Of a DNA stretch of 48,501 bases, positions 22,980-31,690 are shown in pieces (position 1 is the stretch's first letter; the number at the start of each line of letters is the position of its first letter). The notes below the pieces were generated by a model. The model searched no databases. It was given only the letters and a program-made list of their open reading frames with translations, and was not told the origin of the DNA. Where the stretch lies: NCBI GenBank assembly GCA_015065975.1, contig SVPG01000015.1, forward strand, positions 1-48,501. The letters are read 5' to 3'. This stretch comes from Oscillospiraceae bacterium. GTDB lineage: Bacteria; Bacillota; Clostridia; Oscillospirales; Acutalibacteraceae. The translations under genes were made by a program, and so were the position numbers.

Positions 22980-23017
22980 AAAGACATCGTTCGTTTTTTC
23001 GAGCGATGTCTTTTTTT
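22980..23017 (+). terminator. Terminator after the lipoprotein gene
   Basis: A long stem with arms at about 22980-22993 and 23000-23012, loop rich in T, and seven T residues after the stem. Confidence 0.88.
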
Positions 23018-23041
23018 ACATAATTTTCATAGGTGTTTATG

Positions 23042-23070
23042 TTGATTTATATAACAATATAGGTTAAAAT
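23042..23070 (+). promoter_or_regulatory. Promoter of rpe
   Basis: TTGATT (23042-23047), 17-bp spacer, TAAAAT (23065-23070), about 40 bp upstream of the rpe start codon. Confidence 0.75.
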
Positions 23071-23109
23071 AAAGTGATATACAAGTTATCTTGCGAAAGG
23101 GGTATTATT

Positions 23110-23757
23110 ATGGCAAAAATAGCACCGTCGCTGCTGTCTGCCGATTTCACAAAACTCGCCTGGGAGATGGAGCGTCTGCGCGACGCCAAGGTTGAGGTGC
23201 TTCATCTCGACGTCATGGACGGACATTTTGTCCCCAATATAACCTTCGGATACAGTCTGGTCAAGGCTCTGCGCCCGCTCGCACCCGATCTCGTGTTCGA
23301 CGTCCATCTTATGATGACCCATCCGCTTTCATATATTGACAAATTCTGCGACGCGGGAGCCGATATCCTCACCGTCCACGTCGAGTGTGACGACGATATC
23401 GATGCCTGCCTCGACGCTATCGCCGCAAAGGGCGTAAAACCGGGACTCTCGGTCAAACCCAAGACCCCAGCCGAGGCGATAAAGCCCTACGCCGACAAGC
23501 TCGGATACGTCCTCGTAATGACGGTCGAGCCCGGTTTCGGCGGTCAGTCGATGATCTACGATTGTCTTGACAAATTCTCCGTCGTTCGCGAGATCTGCGG
23601 CAGCGACGTGCTCATCTCGGTCGACGGCGGCGTCAACGCTGCCAACTGCGCCGAGGTCGCCGCAAAGGGCGCCGATATCCTCGTTGCGGGCAACGCTGTT
23701 TTCGGCGCGTCCGATATGCCCGCGGCCTTTGCCGGGCTTTCAGAGAAGGTCGGCTGA
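23110..23757 (+). CDS. rpe: Ribulose-phosphate 3-epimerase
   Basis: TIM-barrel enzyme of the pentose phosphate pathway, interconverting ribulose 5-phosphate and xylulose 5-phosphate; 215 residues, normal family length. Signature segments: 'IAPSLLSADF' (4-13), 'HLDVMDGHFVPNITFG' with metal-binding His and Asp, 'FDVHLMMTHP', 'LVMTVEPGFGGQSM' and 'ISVDGGVN' with the second catalytic Asp. ATG 23110 is chosen because the family begins 'MAKIAPSLLSAD' and GAAAGGGG lies just upstream. The 3' end overlaps the convergent MecA-like gene by 18 bp. Confidence 0.96.
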   Translation: MAKIAPSLLSADFTKLAWEMERLRDAKVEVLHLDVMDGHFVPNITFGYSLVKALRPLAPDLVFDVHLMMTHPLSYIDKFCDAGADILTVHVECDDDIDACLDAIAAKGVKPGLSVKPKTPAEAIKPYADKLGYVLVMTVEPGFGGQSMIYDCLDKFSVVREICGSDVLISVDGGVNAANCAEVAAKGADILVAGNAVFGASDMPAAFAGLSEKVG

Positions 23758-24189
23758 GATATCGACGGGCGGAACGCAGAATTCCGCCAGCAGGGCGGTG
23801 TCGTGACCGCTCAGGGGGCGATGGAGCTCGACCGTCCACCTGCCCGAATCGAACGAGAGTGAAGCCGTGCCGTCGGCTACGTGCCTGCCGAGAAAGGCGG
23901 CAAGCGCCGACGCGACGTCCGCACCCGACAGGAATACATAGCGCTCCTTCGGCTGCGCCGTCACGAGGAGAGTGACGGGTGCGTCGCAGCTCTCGGCACA
24001 TTCTACCGTCATGCGCGAGCTTCTGACGGGCATACCCATCTTTTCGAGGGTGTCAAACAGGTCGCACAGAAGCTTTTTCGTTGCGCTGTCGGCAAGGCTC
24101 ATCGAGGAAAAATCGAGATGATAGTGTCTGAGGTCCTCGATAAAGAGCTTTATGACCGCGCGCTCGTTCGAGTTTAAACTTATAGTCAT
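23740..24189 (-). CDS. MecA-like adaptor protein, short form
   Basis: A 149-residue protein whose N-terminal half follows the MecA adaptor pattern. 'MTISLNSNERAVIKLFIEDLRHYHLDFSSMS' corresponds to the start of MecA, then comes 'ATKKLLCDLFDTLEKMGMPV', then a strand 'APVTLLVTAQP'. The C-terminal half ('YVFLSGADVASALAAFLGRHV...ASLSFDSGRWTVEL') resembles the ClpC-binding domain of MecA in layout. It is shorter than Bacillus MecA because the linker is nearly absent. MecA feeds substrates to ClpCP protease. Start ATG 24189 with GGAAGG upstream; the longer open frame is antisense to the RnfC-like gene and rejected. Confidence 0.65.
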   Translation of the reverse strand: MTISLNSNERAVIKLFIEDLRHYHLDFSSMSLADSATKKLLCDLFDTLEKMGMPVRSSRMTVECAESCDAPVTLLVTAQPKERYVFLSGADVASALAAFLGRHVADGTASLSFDSGRWTVELHRPLSGHDTALLAEFCVPPVDISADLL

Positions 24190-24271
24190 TTTTGTGACCT
24201 TCCTTTCCCGAAAGATTATCCGTGTAAATCCAAGAATATATTCACAGGCAGCCGTGTTCAAGAGGTGTGTT

Positions 24272-25510
24272 ATGGCATTTGCAGTAAATTTAGGAAAAGG
24301 CGTTTTTCTGCCGCAGTGCAAGGAGCCTGCCTTTTCGAAGTCCATAATGAGAATAAAACCGCCCGAGGTGGCGGTCGTTCCGATATTTGATTTCGGAACG
24401 GGTGCGATGCTCCCCGTGCCGAGAGTGGGGGAGAACGTCGCAAAAAATGCCATTTTAGCCAAATCAAAAAACGGCGCCGCGTGGGTCGTTTCGCCCGTTT
24501 CGGGCAAGCTCCGCCGCATCGAAAGGGTGGAGCACCCCGTTGTCGGCAGCGTCCTTTGCGCATTCATAAACATAAAAGACAACATTCCCGCGCTTGAGGT
24601 CAGAGGGCATAACCCCTCGAGCATGACCTCGGCGGGCATCATTCAGGCGGCTCGAATGGCGTGCATCTTCGACGAGTCGGACGGACTGCCCCTCTTCTAC
24701 AAGCTTCAGAAGGCGAAGAGGGACAGGGTTATGATGACCGTTGCCGACGGTATCGACGATTCGCCCTATGTTTCGAGCTCGCTCAAGATAATCTCCGAAT
24801 ACGGCGTCGACTGCGCCGACGGACTGGGATTCATTCTCAAGGCGCTCGACGGCGGCAAGGCCGTCCTTGCGGCATACGACCCCGGCGACCTCGATATGGA
24901 CAAGGTGCTCAATACCTTCGGATTTGTCGACGTTATAAGGGTTTCGGGCGGATATCCCGCCTGGCCGAGATTTGCCGAGCAGCACTGTCACGAGAAATAT
25001 CTGCGCGTGGGCGTGCAGGCGCTCAGAGCGCTTTCCCTCGCGGTCAGAACGGGCGAGCCGCAGACCGAAACGGTCATCACAGTCAGCGGCGACTGCATCG
25101 AGAATCCCTGCAACGTCGTTGTGCCGACGGGCACGACGGTCAGACATATCCTCGAGCAGGTCGAGCTGAAAAAACCGCTCAAATACGTCATTCTGGGCGA
25201 TACCATGCGCGGAGTGCTCTGCCCAAATCTCGACGTCCCCGTCTTCCCGGGAATACGTGCGATAACGGCCGTTTCTCAGGTGGAACGCCCGGTCGAGAAG
25301 AAATGCATAAACTGCGGACGGTGCGTCGATATCTGTCCGCATAACCTCTTCCCGTCCGAGGCCGTGCGTATGTACGAAAACGGCGAGAGTGCAAATCCCG
25401 CGATGTACGGCGGCGACAGGTGCGATGCCTGCGGAGCCTGCACGGCAGTCTGCCCGTCGGGAATAGACGTCACGGAGATTATGCTGGGAGAAAAAGGCTT
25501 CGGATATTGA
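24272..25510 (+). CDS. RnfC-like iron-sulfur flavoprotein
   Basis: A 412-residue protein resembling the RnfC subunit of Rnf ferredoxin:NAD oxidoreductase or related PduS-type proteins. The N-terminal sandwich-hybrid part has 'WVVSPVSGKLRRIERVEHPVVGS', then comes a 51-kDa-subunit-like nucleotide/flavin domain, an SLBB segment ('TVSGDCIENPCNVVVPTGTTVRHIL'), and two [4Fe-4S] sites (Cys345/348/351/355 and Cys384/387/390/394). ATG 24272 follows AGAGGTG. No other Rnf subunit lies nearby, so it may be an orphan paralogue working with a soluble partner. Confidence 0.85.
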   Translation: MAFAVNLGKGVFLPQCKEPAFSKSIMRIKPPEVAVVPIFDFGTGAMLPVPRVGENVAKNAILAKSKNGAAWVVSPVSGKLRRIERVEHPVVGSVLCAFINIKDNIPALEVRGHNPSSMTSAGIIQAARMACIFDESDGLPLFYKLQKAKRDRVMMTVADGIDDSPYVSSSLKIISEYGVDCADGLGFILKALDGGKAVLAAYDPGDLDMDKVLNTFGFVDVIRVSGGYPAWPRFAEQHCHEKYLRVGVQALRALSLAVRTGEPQTETVITVSGDCIENPCNVVVPTGTTVRHILEQVELKKPLKYVILGDTMRGVLCPNLDVPVFPGIRAITAVSQVERPVEKKCINCGRCVDICPHNLFPSEAVRMYENGESANPAMYGGDRCDACGACTAVCPSGIDVTEIMLGEKGFGY

Positions 25511-25550
25511 GGGTAATTAACAAAATATTTACCCCTCGGATAAGAATGTG

Positions 25551-25559
25551 TGATATAAT
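25551..25559 (+). promoter_or_regulatory. Extended -10 promoter of rlmB
   Basis: TGA-TATAAT (25551-25559), a perfect -10 hexamer with TGn extension, about 50 bp upstream of the rlmB start. The best -35 candidate (TTTACC) is spaced by 20 bp. Confidence 0.65.
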
Positions 25560-25610
25560 AACAAATCCGATGTATTCATAATATGTCGAAAACGAAAGAG
25601 TGTGTTTGAT

Positions 25611-26381
25611 TTGAACAACAGCAATGTCGAAAGAAACGATATAGTAGCGGGCAGAAACGCCGTAAAGGAAGCTCTTCAGAGCGGACGTCCCGTCGATTAT
25701 GTCATGATCGCAAGAGGCGACAGACAGGGAAGCGTCGCCGATATCATAAAGCTCGCAAAGCAGAAGGGCGTTCCCATCAGGGAGGTTGCGCCGATAAAGC
25801 TCGATTCGCTCTGCCCGGGAGGCAGACATCAGGGCGTTGCGTGCAGCGCCGCAGCCCATGAATACGCAAGCGTCGACGATATCTTCGCACTTGCCGAGGA
25901 GAGGGGAGAGCCGCCCTTCATCGTTATCGCCGACGGACTGACCGACCCGCACAATCTCGGCGCCATAATCAGAACTGCCGAAGCGGCGGGCGTTCACGGC
26001 GTCATCGTGCCCGAGCGCCGCGCAGCAGGTCTCACATGGGCGGTCGGCAAGGCTTCTGCAGGTGCACTCGAATACGTTCCCGTCGCGAGGGTGACAAACC
26101 TCGTGCGCTGCATCGAGCAGCTCAAGGAGCGCGGTGTCTGGGTGTGTGCAGCCGATATGGACGGCGACCCGTGGTGTCAGTGCGACCTTGCGGGCGCAAT
26201 GGCGATAGTCATCGGCGGCGAGGATTCGGGCGTCGGCAGACTGGTCAAGGAAAACTGCGACTTTGTTGTCTCCATGCCGATGAACGGAAAGATCAATTCC
26301 CTCAACGCATCGTGCGCCTGTGCCGTACTGCTCTACGAAGCGGCACGTCAGCGCGCAGGAATAAACGCGAGAAATAAATAA
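25611..26381 (+). CDS. rlmB: 23S rRNA (guanosine-2'-O) methyltransferase, RlmB-like
   Basis: SpoU/TrmH-family trefoil-knot methyltransferase, 256 residues. The N-terminal substrate-binding domain (10-85) begins with 'DIVAGRNAVKEAL', typical of RlmB. Motif 1 is 'DPHNLGAIIRTAEAAG' (112-127), motif 2 is 'VIGGEDSGVGRLVKENCD' (200-217), motif 3 is 'MNGKINSLNASCACAVLLYE' (224-243). TTG 25611 is chosen because AAAGAG lies 10 nt upstream; GTG 25602 would be too close to it. It precedes the three-gene cluster of unknown proteins by 38 nt and is probably cotranscribed with it. Confidence 0.92.
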   Translation: MNNSNVERNDIVAGRNAVKEALQSGRPVDYVMIARGDRQGSVADIIKLAKQKGVPIREVAPIKLDSLCPGGRHQGVACSAAAHEYASVDDIFALAEERGEPPFIVIADGLTDPHNLGAIIRTAEAAGVHGVIVPERRAAGLTWAVGKASAGALEYVPVARVTNLVRCIEQLKERGVWVCAADMDGDPWCQCDLAGAMAIVIGGEDSGVGRLVKENCDFVVSMPMNGKINSLNASCACAVLLYEAARQRAGINARNK

Positions 26382-26419
26382 TTATATAAAAATAAATTTA
26401 TTACGAAAGGGGTGAGCCG

Positions 26420-28075
26420 GTGGCCAGGAAATACCGTGCAGACGGGAAAAATCCCTACATAAAGCAGGAAGGCGAAGCAAAATTCAATTACGACCTCATA
26501 ATGGACGAAGCCCGTCAGAAATGGCGCGCCGGCAGCTGGAGAGCCGACAGCGAGGATTTCCATATCGACAAGGAAAGCTTTGCACCCGAGGAGGAGGAAA
26601 AGGGCGAGCGCCCGTCCTCCGACCGATTCGCGCTCGATGTCAAGAACGACCTTCTGGGCGACAGCATATCCCTTTCGGCGCTTGAAAAGCTCAATTATTC
26701 CCCGAGTTACAGACCGAGCGGCAAGCTGAGCGAGCGCATCGCCGAGCCGATGAGCACGCCGCGCCGTTACGACGTCCTCGCGGGAATGAAGGAGGCTCCG
26801 CCCGAGGACATAAGCTTTCTGAGCGATGCCTCTGTCAGACGCGCCCGTCTGGGCGACCGCAAGGGTGCGCTAAGAAAGGATACCCGAAGACTGGGCACCT
26901 CGGTCGACGAGCGGCGCTCGGCGATACTTCGTATGATCCCCGAGGGTGCGGTCGACGATACGAGCAAGATAATAAGCGAGTCGAAGAAGAGAAAGGCCCG
27001 CCTTGACAAGGAGATGGGCAAGGCTCCCGAGGAGAAGGAATACAGAAAGAGATTCCAGGACAACGACCCCCTCGTTGAGGCCGCCTTCAAGCAGTATATG
27101 GAGAGGGGCACCGACCGTCTCGAGCGTCTCCCGAAACAGAGCGGAATCATGGAAAGCTCGCAGTCTCTGCCCGAGTTTGAGCGTCAGACGAGACGGTGGA
27201 GCGACCTTACCGTGCTCGACCCGAGCGCGGCCGAGGTAATGAGGATCACCGAAAACTACAATCCCGAGCAGGAAGAGGAGGACCTTTCCCGTGCGCACTT
27301 TATAAGCGACGTGGAATACGACCCCAACCGCCCCTTCCGCAAGGTCAGGGGTGTCGCCCCGAGAGAGCGTATCCGCGCCCGTCTCGACGGCAGCTTTGAA
27401 TCGGTCGACAACGAATATGTGCGCGAGGCGGGAGTCGACCCCGAGCGCATACGTCAGATAATGAACCACAGATATCGCGGAAGATGGGTGCCGCCCGATT
27501 TCTTCAACGATGACGAGCTGGTTTACGAATATTTCAATCAGCGCAACCGAGGCAACCTCATGGGCGAGGATTTTGTCGCGTGGGCTCAGCGCCAGCGCGC
27601 AATGGTCGAGCAGCTCGAATACGAGGAATCGATGCGTACAAGGGCAAAATACGAGCGCCGCAGAGGACCCGCACCCGGCAGAAGAGCGGGTATGCCGCGC
27701 CGTGCACCGATGTATATCGGCGCAAACTATAACGAGATGTACGAAGAGGCCCGTATGCTCGGACGCTCGCAGGGCAGCAGGCTCCGCGAGGAAGAGGAGG
27801 AAGAGCGCAGGCGCGAGGTCGAGAGGAAGAAGGCGGCAGGCGTTTACGCAGGTCAGTACCCCGACCTTTTCTCCGACGACGGCAAGCGCAAGGGCGGCTC
27901 GTCCGACGCGCAGGACAAGCGCTACGCCGCATACCGCCGACAGTACGAGCAGTATCAGAAACAGATGGAGCAGTACCAGCGCCAGCTCGGCGAGCAGTAC
28001 CGCAAGATGCAGCAGCAGAACGGTCAGAGCCGCAATTTCCGACAGAGAGGCAATACCGACAAGCGGCAGGGATAG
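26420..28075 (+). CDS. Long highly charged protein, unknown function
   Basis: A 551-residue protein not recognised. It is dominated by Arg, Glu, Asp and Lys with few hydrophobic stretches, no signal peptide and no membrane segment, so much of it is probably disordered or helical. The middle contains repeated short Arg/Glu helices. The last 130 residues hold a Glu/Arg coiled-coil ('EEEEEERRREVERKKAAG') and a Gln/Tyr-rich end ('YEQYQKQMEQYQRQLGEQY'). Starts at GTG 26420 with GAAAGGGG upstream. Together with the next two genes it forms an uninterrupted plus-strand unit. The charge pattern suggests binding to nucleic acid, membrane surface or a partner protein; this is inference. Confidence 0.8.
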   Translation: MARKYRADGKNPYIKQEGEAKFNYDLIMDEARQKWRAGSWRADSEDFHIDKESFAPEEEEKGERPSSDRFALDVKNDLLGDSISLSALEKLNYSPSYRPSGKLSERIAEPMSTPRRYDVLAGMKEAPPEDISFLSDASVRRARLGDRKGALRKDTRRLGTSVDERRSAILRMIPEGAVDDTSKIISESKKRKARLDKEMGKAPEEKEYRKRFQDNDPLVEAAFKQYMERGTDRLERLPKQSGIMESSQSLPEFERQTRRWSDLTVLDPSAAEVMRITENYNPEQEEEDLSRAHFISDVEYDPNRPFRKVRGVAPRERIRARLDGSFESVDNEYVREAGVDPERIRQIMNHRYRGRWVPPDFFNDDELVYEYFNQRNRGNLMGEDFVAWAQRQRAMVEQLEYEESMRTRAKYERRRGPAPGRRAGMPRRAPMYIGANYNEMYEEARMLGRSQGSRLREEEEEERRREVERKKAAGVYAGQYPDLFSDDGKRKGGSSDAQDKRYAAYRRQYEQYQKQMEQYQRQLGEQYRKMQQQNGQSRNFRQRGNTDKRQG

Positions 28076-28104
28076 ACTTTAAACCGTGAAAGGAATGAAG
28101 TTTT

Positions 28105-29448
28105 ATGGGATTTGAAGATTTCGATCAGTCCACAGGCTTTGAGAGCGAGGACTTTGATATAGAAAACGGAACTCAGCAGCACGCCGTCAGAGCGCCGAAG
28201 CGTTCAAGACGCGGCAGAGAGGAGCATACGGGACCCGTGCGCGACCGTATGGGCAGAACGGGAATCAGCGACGACGCCGAGGGCGACGACCTCATCGCAC
28301 CCGACAAGCCGATCAGGCTTTCTTCGGGAACACGCGGACATACGAGCGGCCATCGTGTTATGAAATCGTCGTCGGAGTTTTCCTATCTGTTCAGCGACGA
28401 GCAGCCCGACGACCGCCCCTCAAAGGGCGAGAAGGCGGCGAGACTCGCAGCCCTTGCATACGACGAGAAGGTGGACGGCGACGGTGAGAAGTACGACGGT
28501 ATCCTCAATGCGGAAAACCCCGAGCCGATCATCAAAAAGCGCAGGGAAAGACCCCGCCGCGAGCCGAGACCCGAGCCCGTGATGTCCGAGCCCGCACCTC
28601 AGGAGGAGCCGCCCGCCGAGCCGCCTGCACAGCAGGAGGAGCCCAAGAGCGCAGGAAGATTTTCCAAGAGACGCCGCGAGGAAAAGGCTGAGGAAAAGAA
28701 AGAGAAAAAGAACAAGAAGAAAGAGGAGGTGCCCGTTGTGGAAGAGCCGATCAGAGAAGAGAATATCGAGTTTCCCGAGGAGGATTACGGCGAACCCTTT
28801 GACGAGGGACTCATGCCGCCGATGGGTTATCCCCCGATGTATCCGCCGATGGGTTATCCGCCCTATCCCTATATGCCGCCCTATCAGCAGGGAGGCTATC
28901 CGCCGCCCTACCCCTATATGCAGTATCCGCCCTATCCCGTGATGCCTGTCAGCTTTGTCTACCCCGTGGGTTATCCCCAGCAGGGCACGTACAGAAAGAA
29001 CCGTCAGGTATCGCCCCACCGCCTCGCGGTGAGAAAGCGCGGAATGCAGCCCGAGCCTGAGCAGGAAGCATATATGCCCGAGCCGGAACCCGTTTACGTT
29101 CCCGAGCCGGAGCCCGTATATGTCCCCGAACCGGAACCCGAGCCCGTTTTCGAGCCGGCTCCCGAGCCCGAGCAGGACTATGAGCCGCTGCCCGAGCCGC
29201 CGCCCGCACCGCGTTTCAACAGAAAGCGCCCGAGACCCGAGGAGGAGCCTCAGGAGGAGTTCTTTGCACCGCAGGATGAGAGCGAGCCCGAAATGCCGAG
29301 CGAGGTCATTTCGGCACCTTCGGCACGCTTCAACAGAAGAAACCGTGCCGCCGCGCCCGAGCAGTCCTTTGACGCAGGGCAGGAGGATTCCTCATCGGGC
29401 GAAGCCCCCGCATCCGCACCGCGTTTCAACCGCCGTTCAAGAAGCTGA
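28105..29448 (+). CDS. Proline/glutamate-rich repeat protein, unknown
   Basis: A 447-residue low-complexity protein, not recognised. Segments in order: an acidic N-terminus ('[20 protein letters not shown]'), a basic region, Pro/Glu-rich and Lys-rich tracts, a Pro-Tyr-Gly-Met block made of 'MGYPP' and 'PYPYM' units (about 235-295), then PEPEP repeats with 'YVPEPEPV' twice. Finally there are three copies of an [A]RFNR motif ([24 protein letters not shown]), the last at the very C-terminus. No signal or membrane segment. The triplicated basic motif looks like a short linear binding motif, possibly for the partner encoded next door. Confidence 0.8.
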   Translation: MGFEDFDQSTGFESEDFDIENGTQQHAVRAPKRSRRGREEHTGPVRDRMGRTGISDDAEGDDLIAPDKPIRLSSGTRGHTSGHRVMKSSSEFSYLFSDEQPDDRPSKGEKAARLAALAYDEKVDGDGEKYDGILNAENPEPIIKKRRERPRREPRPEPVMSEPAPQEEPPAEPPAQQEEPKSAGRFSKRRREEKAEEKKEKKNKKKEEVPVVEEPIREENIEFPEEDYGEPFDEGLMPPMGYPPMYPPMGYPPYPYMPPYQQGGYPPPYPYMQYPPYPVMPVSFVYPVGYPQQGTYRKNRQVSPHRLAVRKRGMQPEPEQEAYMPEPEPVYVPEPEPVYVPEPEPEPVFEPAPEPEQDYEPLPEPPPAPRFNRKRPRPEEEPQEEFFAPQDESEPEMPSEVISAPSARFNRRNRAAAPEQSFDAGQEDSSSGEAPASAPRFNRRSRS

Positions 29449-29468
29449 TTTACGGGTGATAGAAAAAA

Positions 29469-31529
29469 GTGAAGATATCATTTATAGGTAAGCGAAAAAA
29501 GGACAGAGTTTCGCCTTACCCGATAAACGTCATGTCGGTAATGCCCGTGCCCGAAGGCTGGGGCGACCGACCGAAGCCGTCGTCAGCACACGGAATGTTC
29601 CGCCTGTCAAAGGGCGAGATTCCCTTCGAGCGGCTTCCCGTCAGACTGCTTCCCGAGAAGCCTGCACCGCCGCCTCCCGAGGTCGAGGACAAGGTCATCG
29701 GAAGGCTCAACGAGGACAATCAGCGCGAAATACTGCCCGAGCAGGTCGAGCCGCCGCAGCTCCCCGTATATGAGGAGGACGGCGACGATTACGACGAGCT
29801 GCGCGATAAGGTCAGGACCAACGAGATTCGCCTGCAGTTCATCGAGCAGACAAGGCAGATAACCTTCCGCATCGTGGTCGAGGCGATAATCGCGCTCTTC
29901 CTGTGCGTGGTCGAGCTGATACCCCTGTTCACAAGAAATGTTCCCGCGATGTTCGACCCGAAACAGGGTCCCGTGACCTATCTTGCGCTCCACCTGCTGC
30001 TCGGCGGCTTCTGTGTGGCGCTCAACAAGGACCTTCTCGCCGCGGGATATAAAAAGCTGTTTGCAAAGAAACCTGACGGCGATACGATGCTCGCGTCGGT
30101 GTCGACCGTCGTCATGCTCCACATCGTCTCGATGTTCGTGTGGTGTCTGATAAAGCGGCTGCCCGTCGTGCGCGTGTGCGCCGCTCCGATGACGCTGGCG
30201 CTGCTGGTCAACGATATAGGTCTGCTGTGCATGACCCTCCGCTCGGCAAGGAATTTCCGATTCTGCGCCCTGCGCTCGGTCAAGCATTCGGCGATGCTCG
30301 TCGGACGCGAGGAGCAGTTTGACGAAATGGTCGCCGCAGGCGGTCACAACCGCGCAAAGATGATCTATACCGTCAGAGCAAACCACCTGTCGGGATTTCT
30401 CAGATACTCCTCCGAGGAGGATTTCTGTGAGCATATCTCCTCAAAGATAAGCCCCTACGCCTTCATCGCCGCCCTTGTCGCAGGACTTGTCGGCGGACTT
30501 GTTGCAAAGAGCTTCTTCGGCGGATTCTACTGTTTCTGCGCCGTTATGACGCTCGGTGCGCCGATATGCAGACTGCTCTGCATCAACGCTCCGCTTGCAC
30601 AGGCTTCGTCGAGACTGCTCAAAAAGGGCGCAATGCTCAACGGCTGGGCAGCGATTGACGAGTTCGGCAGTGCCGACGTCCTCGCCGTAAGCTCGGACGC
30701 CCTCTTCCCGAAAGGCTCGGTCAGACTGCTCTCGGTCAAAGCATACAACTCGATAGAGGTCGACAAGGCGGTGCTCTATGCCGCCGCAGTGGTCACACAG
30801 GCGGGCGGACCGCTTGCCCAGATATTCGAGGAGCTTCTCGAAAAGAGGGGAGACATTCTTCCCCGTGCGGAAGGAATCCGCTATGAGAACGAAATGGGCG
30901 TTTCCGGCTGGGTCAACGATAAGCCCGTGCTGGTCGGCAACCGCCGTATGCTCGAGCTTCACAACTGTGCAATGCCCTCGAAGGATTACGAAAAGATCAT
31001 CGGCAAGAGTGAAAACCGAAGCGCCGTATATATATCGGTATCGGGCCGCCTTGCCGCAGTCATGCTCGTCGAGTACCGTCCCCCCGCATCGACCATAATC
31101 CCCGTCCAGCGCCTTGTCGAGAGCGGAGTGTCGCTCGTCATCTACACCTGCGACTCCAACGTCACCGCCGAGCAGATATCCACTATATACAGAATACCCA
31201 AAAGACTGGTGTCCGTGCTGAGCACGCGCGCAGGCTCGGTCTACGACGAGCTTACCCACACGGTCAGGGACAGCGCTCCCGCAGTCCTCGCGACCAACGG
31301 CAAGCTTTCTGCGCTCGCAGAGGGCGTCAAAGCCTGCGTCAGACTCAAGGGAATGCTCACCATGTCGTCGATTCTCCAGCTCGCCTGCTACGTCCTCGGA
31401 CTTATGCTGCTGGTGCTGCTGTGCATACTGACGGGCGATGCGGCTGCCGAACCGTCAAAACTTATCATAATGCAGCTCATCTGCATCATCGCTTCACTGT
31501 TTCCCCTTGTAACGAACACAGTTAAGTAA
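29469..31529 (+). CDS. Inactive P-type ATPase-like membrane protein
   Basis: A 686-residue protein. The first 125 residues are Pro/Glu-rich and cytoplasmic. The rest has the P1B-type ATPase layout: helices at about 135-155, 168-190, 208-228 and 237-258, a short A-like region, helices at 330-370, a P/N region, and two C-terminal helices (633-655, 664-683). The catalytic positions are lost. DKTGTLT aligns with 'VSSDALF' (407-413), the TGDN loop with 'YTCDSN' (559-564), GDGxND with 'ATNGKLSA' (608-615), the HP dipeptide with 'GGPLA', and no TGE is seen. N-domain 'GVSGWVNDKPVLVGNRRML' is recognisable. A pseudo-pump with a scaffold or sensor role is inferred. Start is GTG 29469. Confidence 0.8.
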   Translation: MKISFIGKRKKDRVSPYPINVMSVMPVPEGWGDRPKPSSAHGMFRLSKGEIPFERLPVRLLPEKPAPPPPEVEDKVIGRLNEDNQREILPEQVEPPQLPVYEEDGDDYDELRDKVRTNEIRLQFIEQTRQITFRIVVEAIIALFLCVVELIPLFTRNVPAMFDPKQGPVTYLALHLLLGGFCVALNKDLLAAGYKKLFAKKPDGDTMLASVSTVVMLHIVSMFVWCLIKRLPVVRVCAAPMTLALLVNDIGLLCMTLRSARNFRFCALRSVKHSAMLVGREEQFDEMVAAGGHNRAKMIYTVRANHLSGFLRYSSEEDFCEHISSKISPYAFIAALVAGLVGGLVAKSFFGGFYCFCAVMTLGAPICRLLCINAPLAQASSRLLKKGAMLNGWAAIDEFGSADVLAVSSDALFPKGSVRLLSVKAYNSIEVDKAVLYAAAVVTQAGGPLAQIFEELLEKRGDILPRAEGIRYENEMGVSGWVNDKPVLVGNRRMLELHNCAMPSKDYEKIIGKSENRSAVYISVSGRLAAVMLVEYRPPASTIIPVQRLVESGVSLVIYTCDSNVTAEQISTIYRIPKRLVSVLSTRAGSVYDELTHTVRDSAPAVLATNGKLSALAEGVKACVRLKGMLTMSSILQLACYVLGLMLLVLLCILTGDAAAEPSKLIIMQLICIIASLFPLVTNTVK

Positions 31530-31570
31530 AATTTTTGTTTATATTGTACAATAGGGTTACAAATTATTTT

Positions 31571-31619
31571 ACCCCATCGAGAAGGTTTTTTGTTGACTTT
31601 TCTTGGTGGGGTATTTTAT
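31571..31619 (+). terminator. Terminator of the rlmB-pseudo-ATPase unit
   Basis: An imperfect 13-bp stem (31571-31583 with 31600-31612) followed by ATTTTAT. The 3' arm and tail overlap the promoter of the EF-G-like gene. Confidence 0.65.
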
Positions 31620-31622
31620 AAT
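31593..31622 (+). promoter_or_regulatory. Promoter of the EF-G-like gene
   Basis: TTGACT (31593-31598), 18-bp spacer, TATAAT (31617-31622), about 70 bp upstream of the start codon; embedded in the upstream terminator. Confidence 0.75.
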
Positions 31623-31690
31623 TGAATAGTGTGAACGTGGTAATCTTACATATTCATAACACTTTTCATATAAGAAAGGGGTAATCCACT

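Noticed and set aside
17408-26405. Recurring ATTTATTAC motif near 17412, 19809 and 26395
   Set aside because: One copy is inside the PHP coding start and the others are in ordinary AT-rich gaps before genes; three short AT-rich matches are expected by chance.
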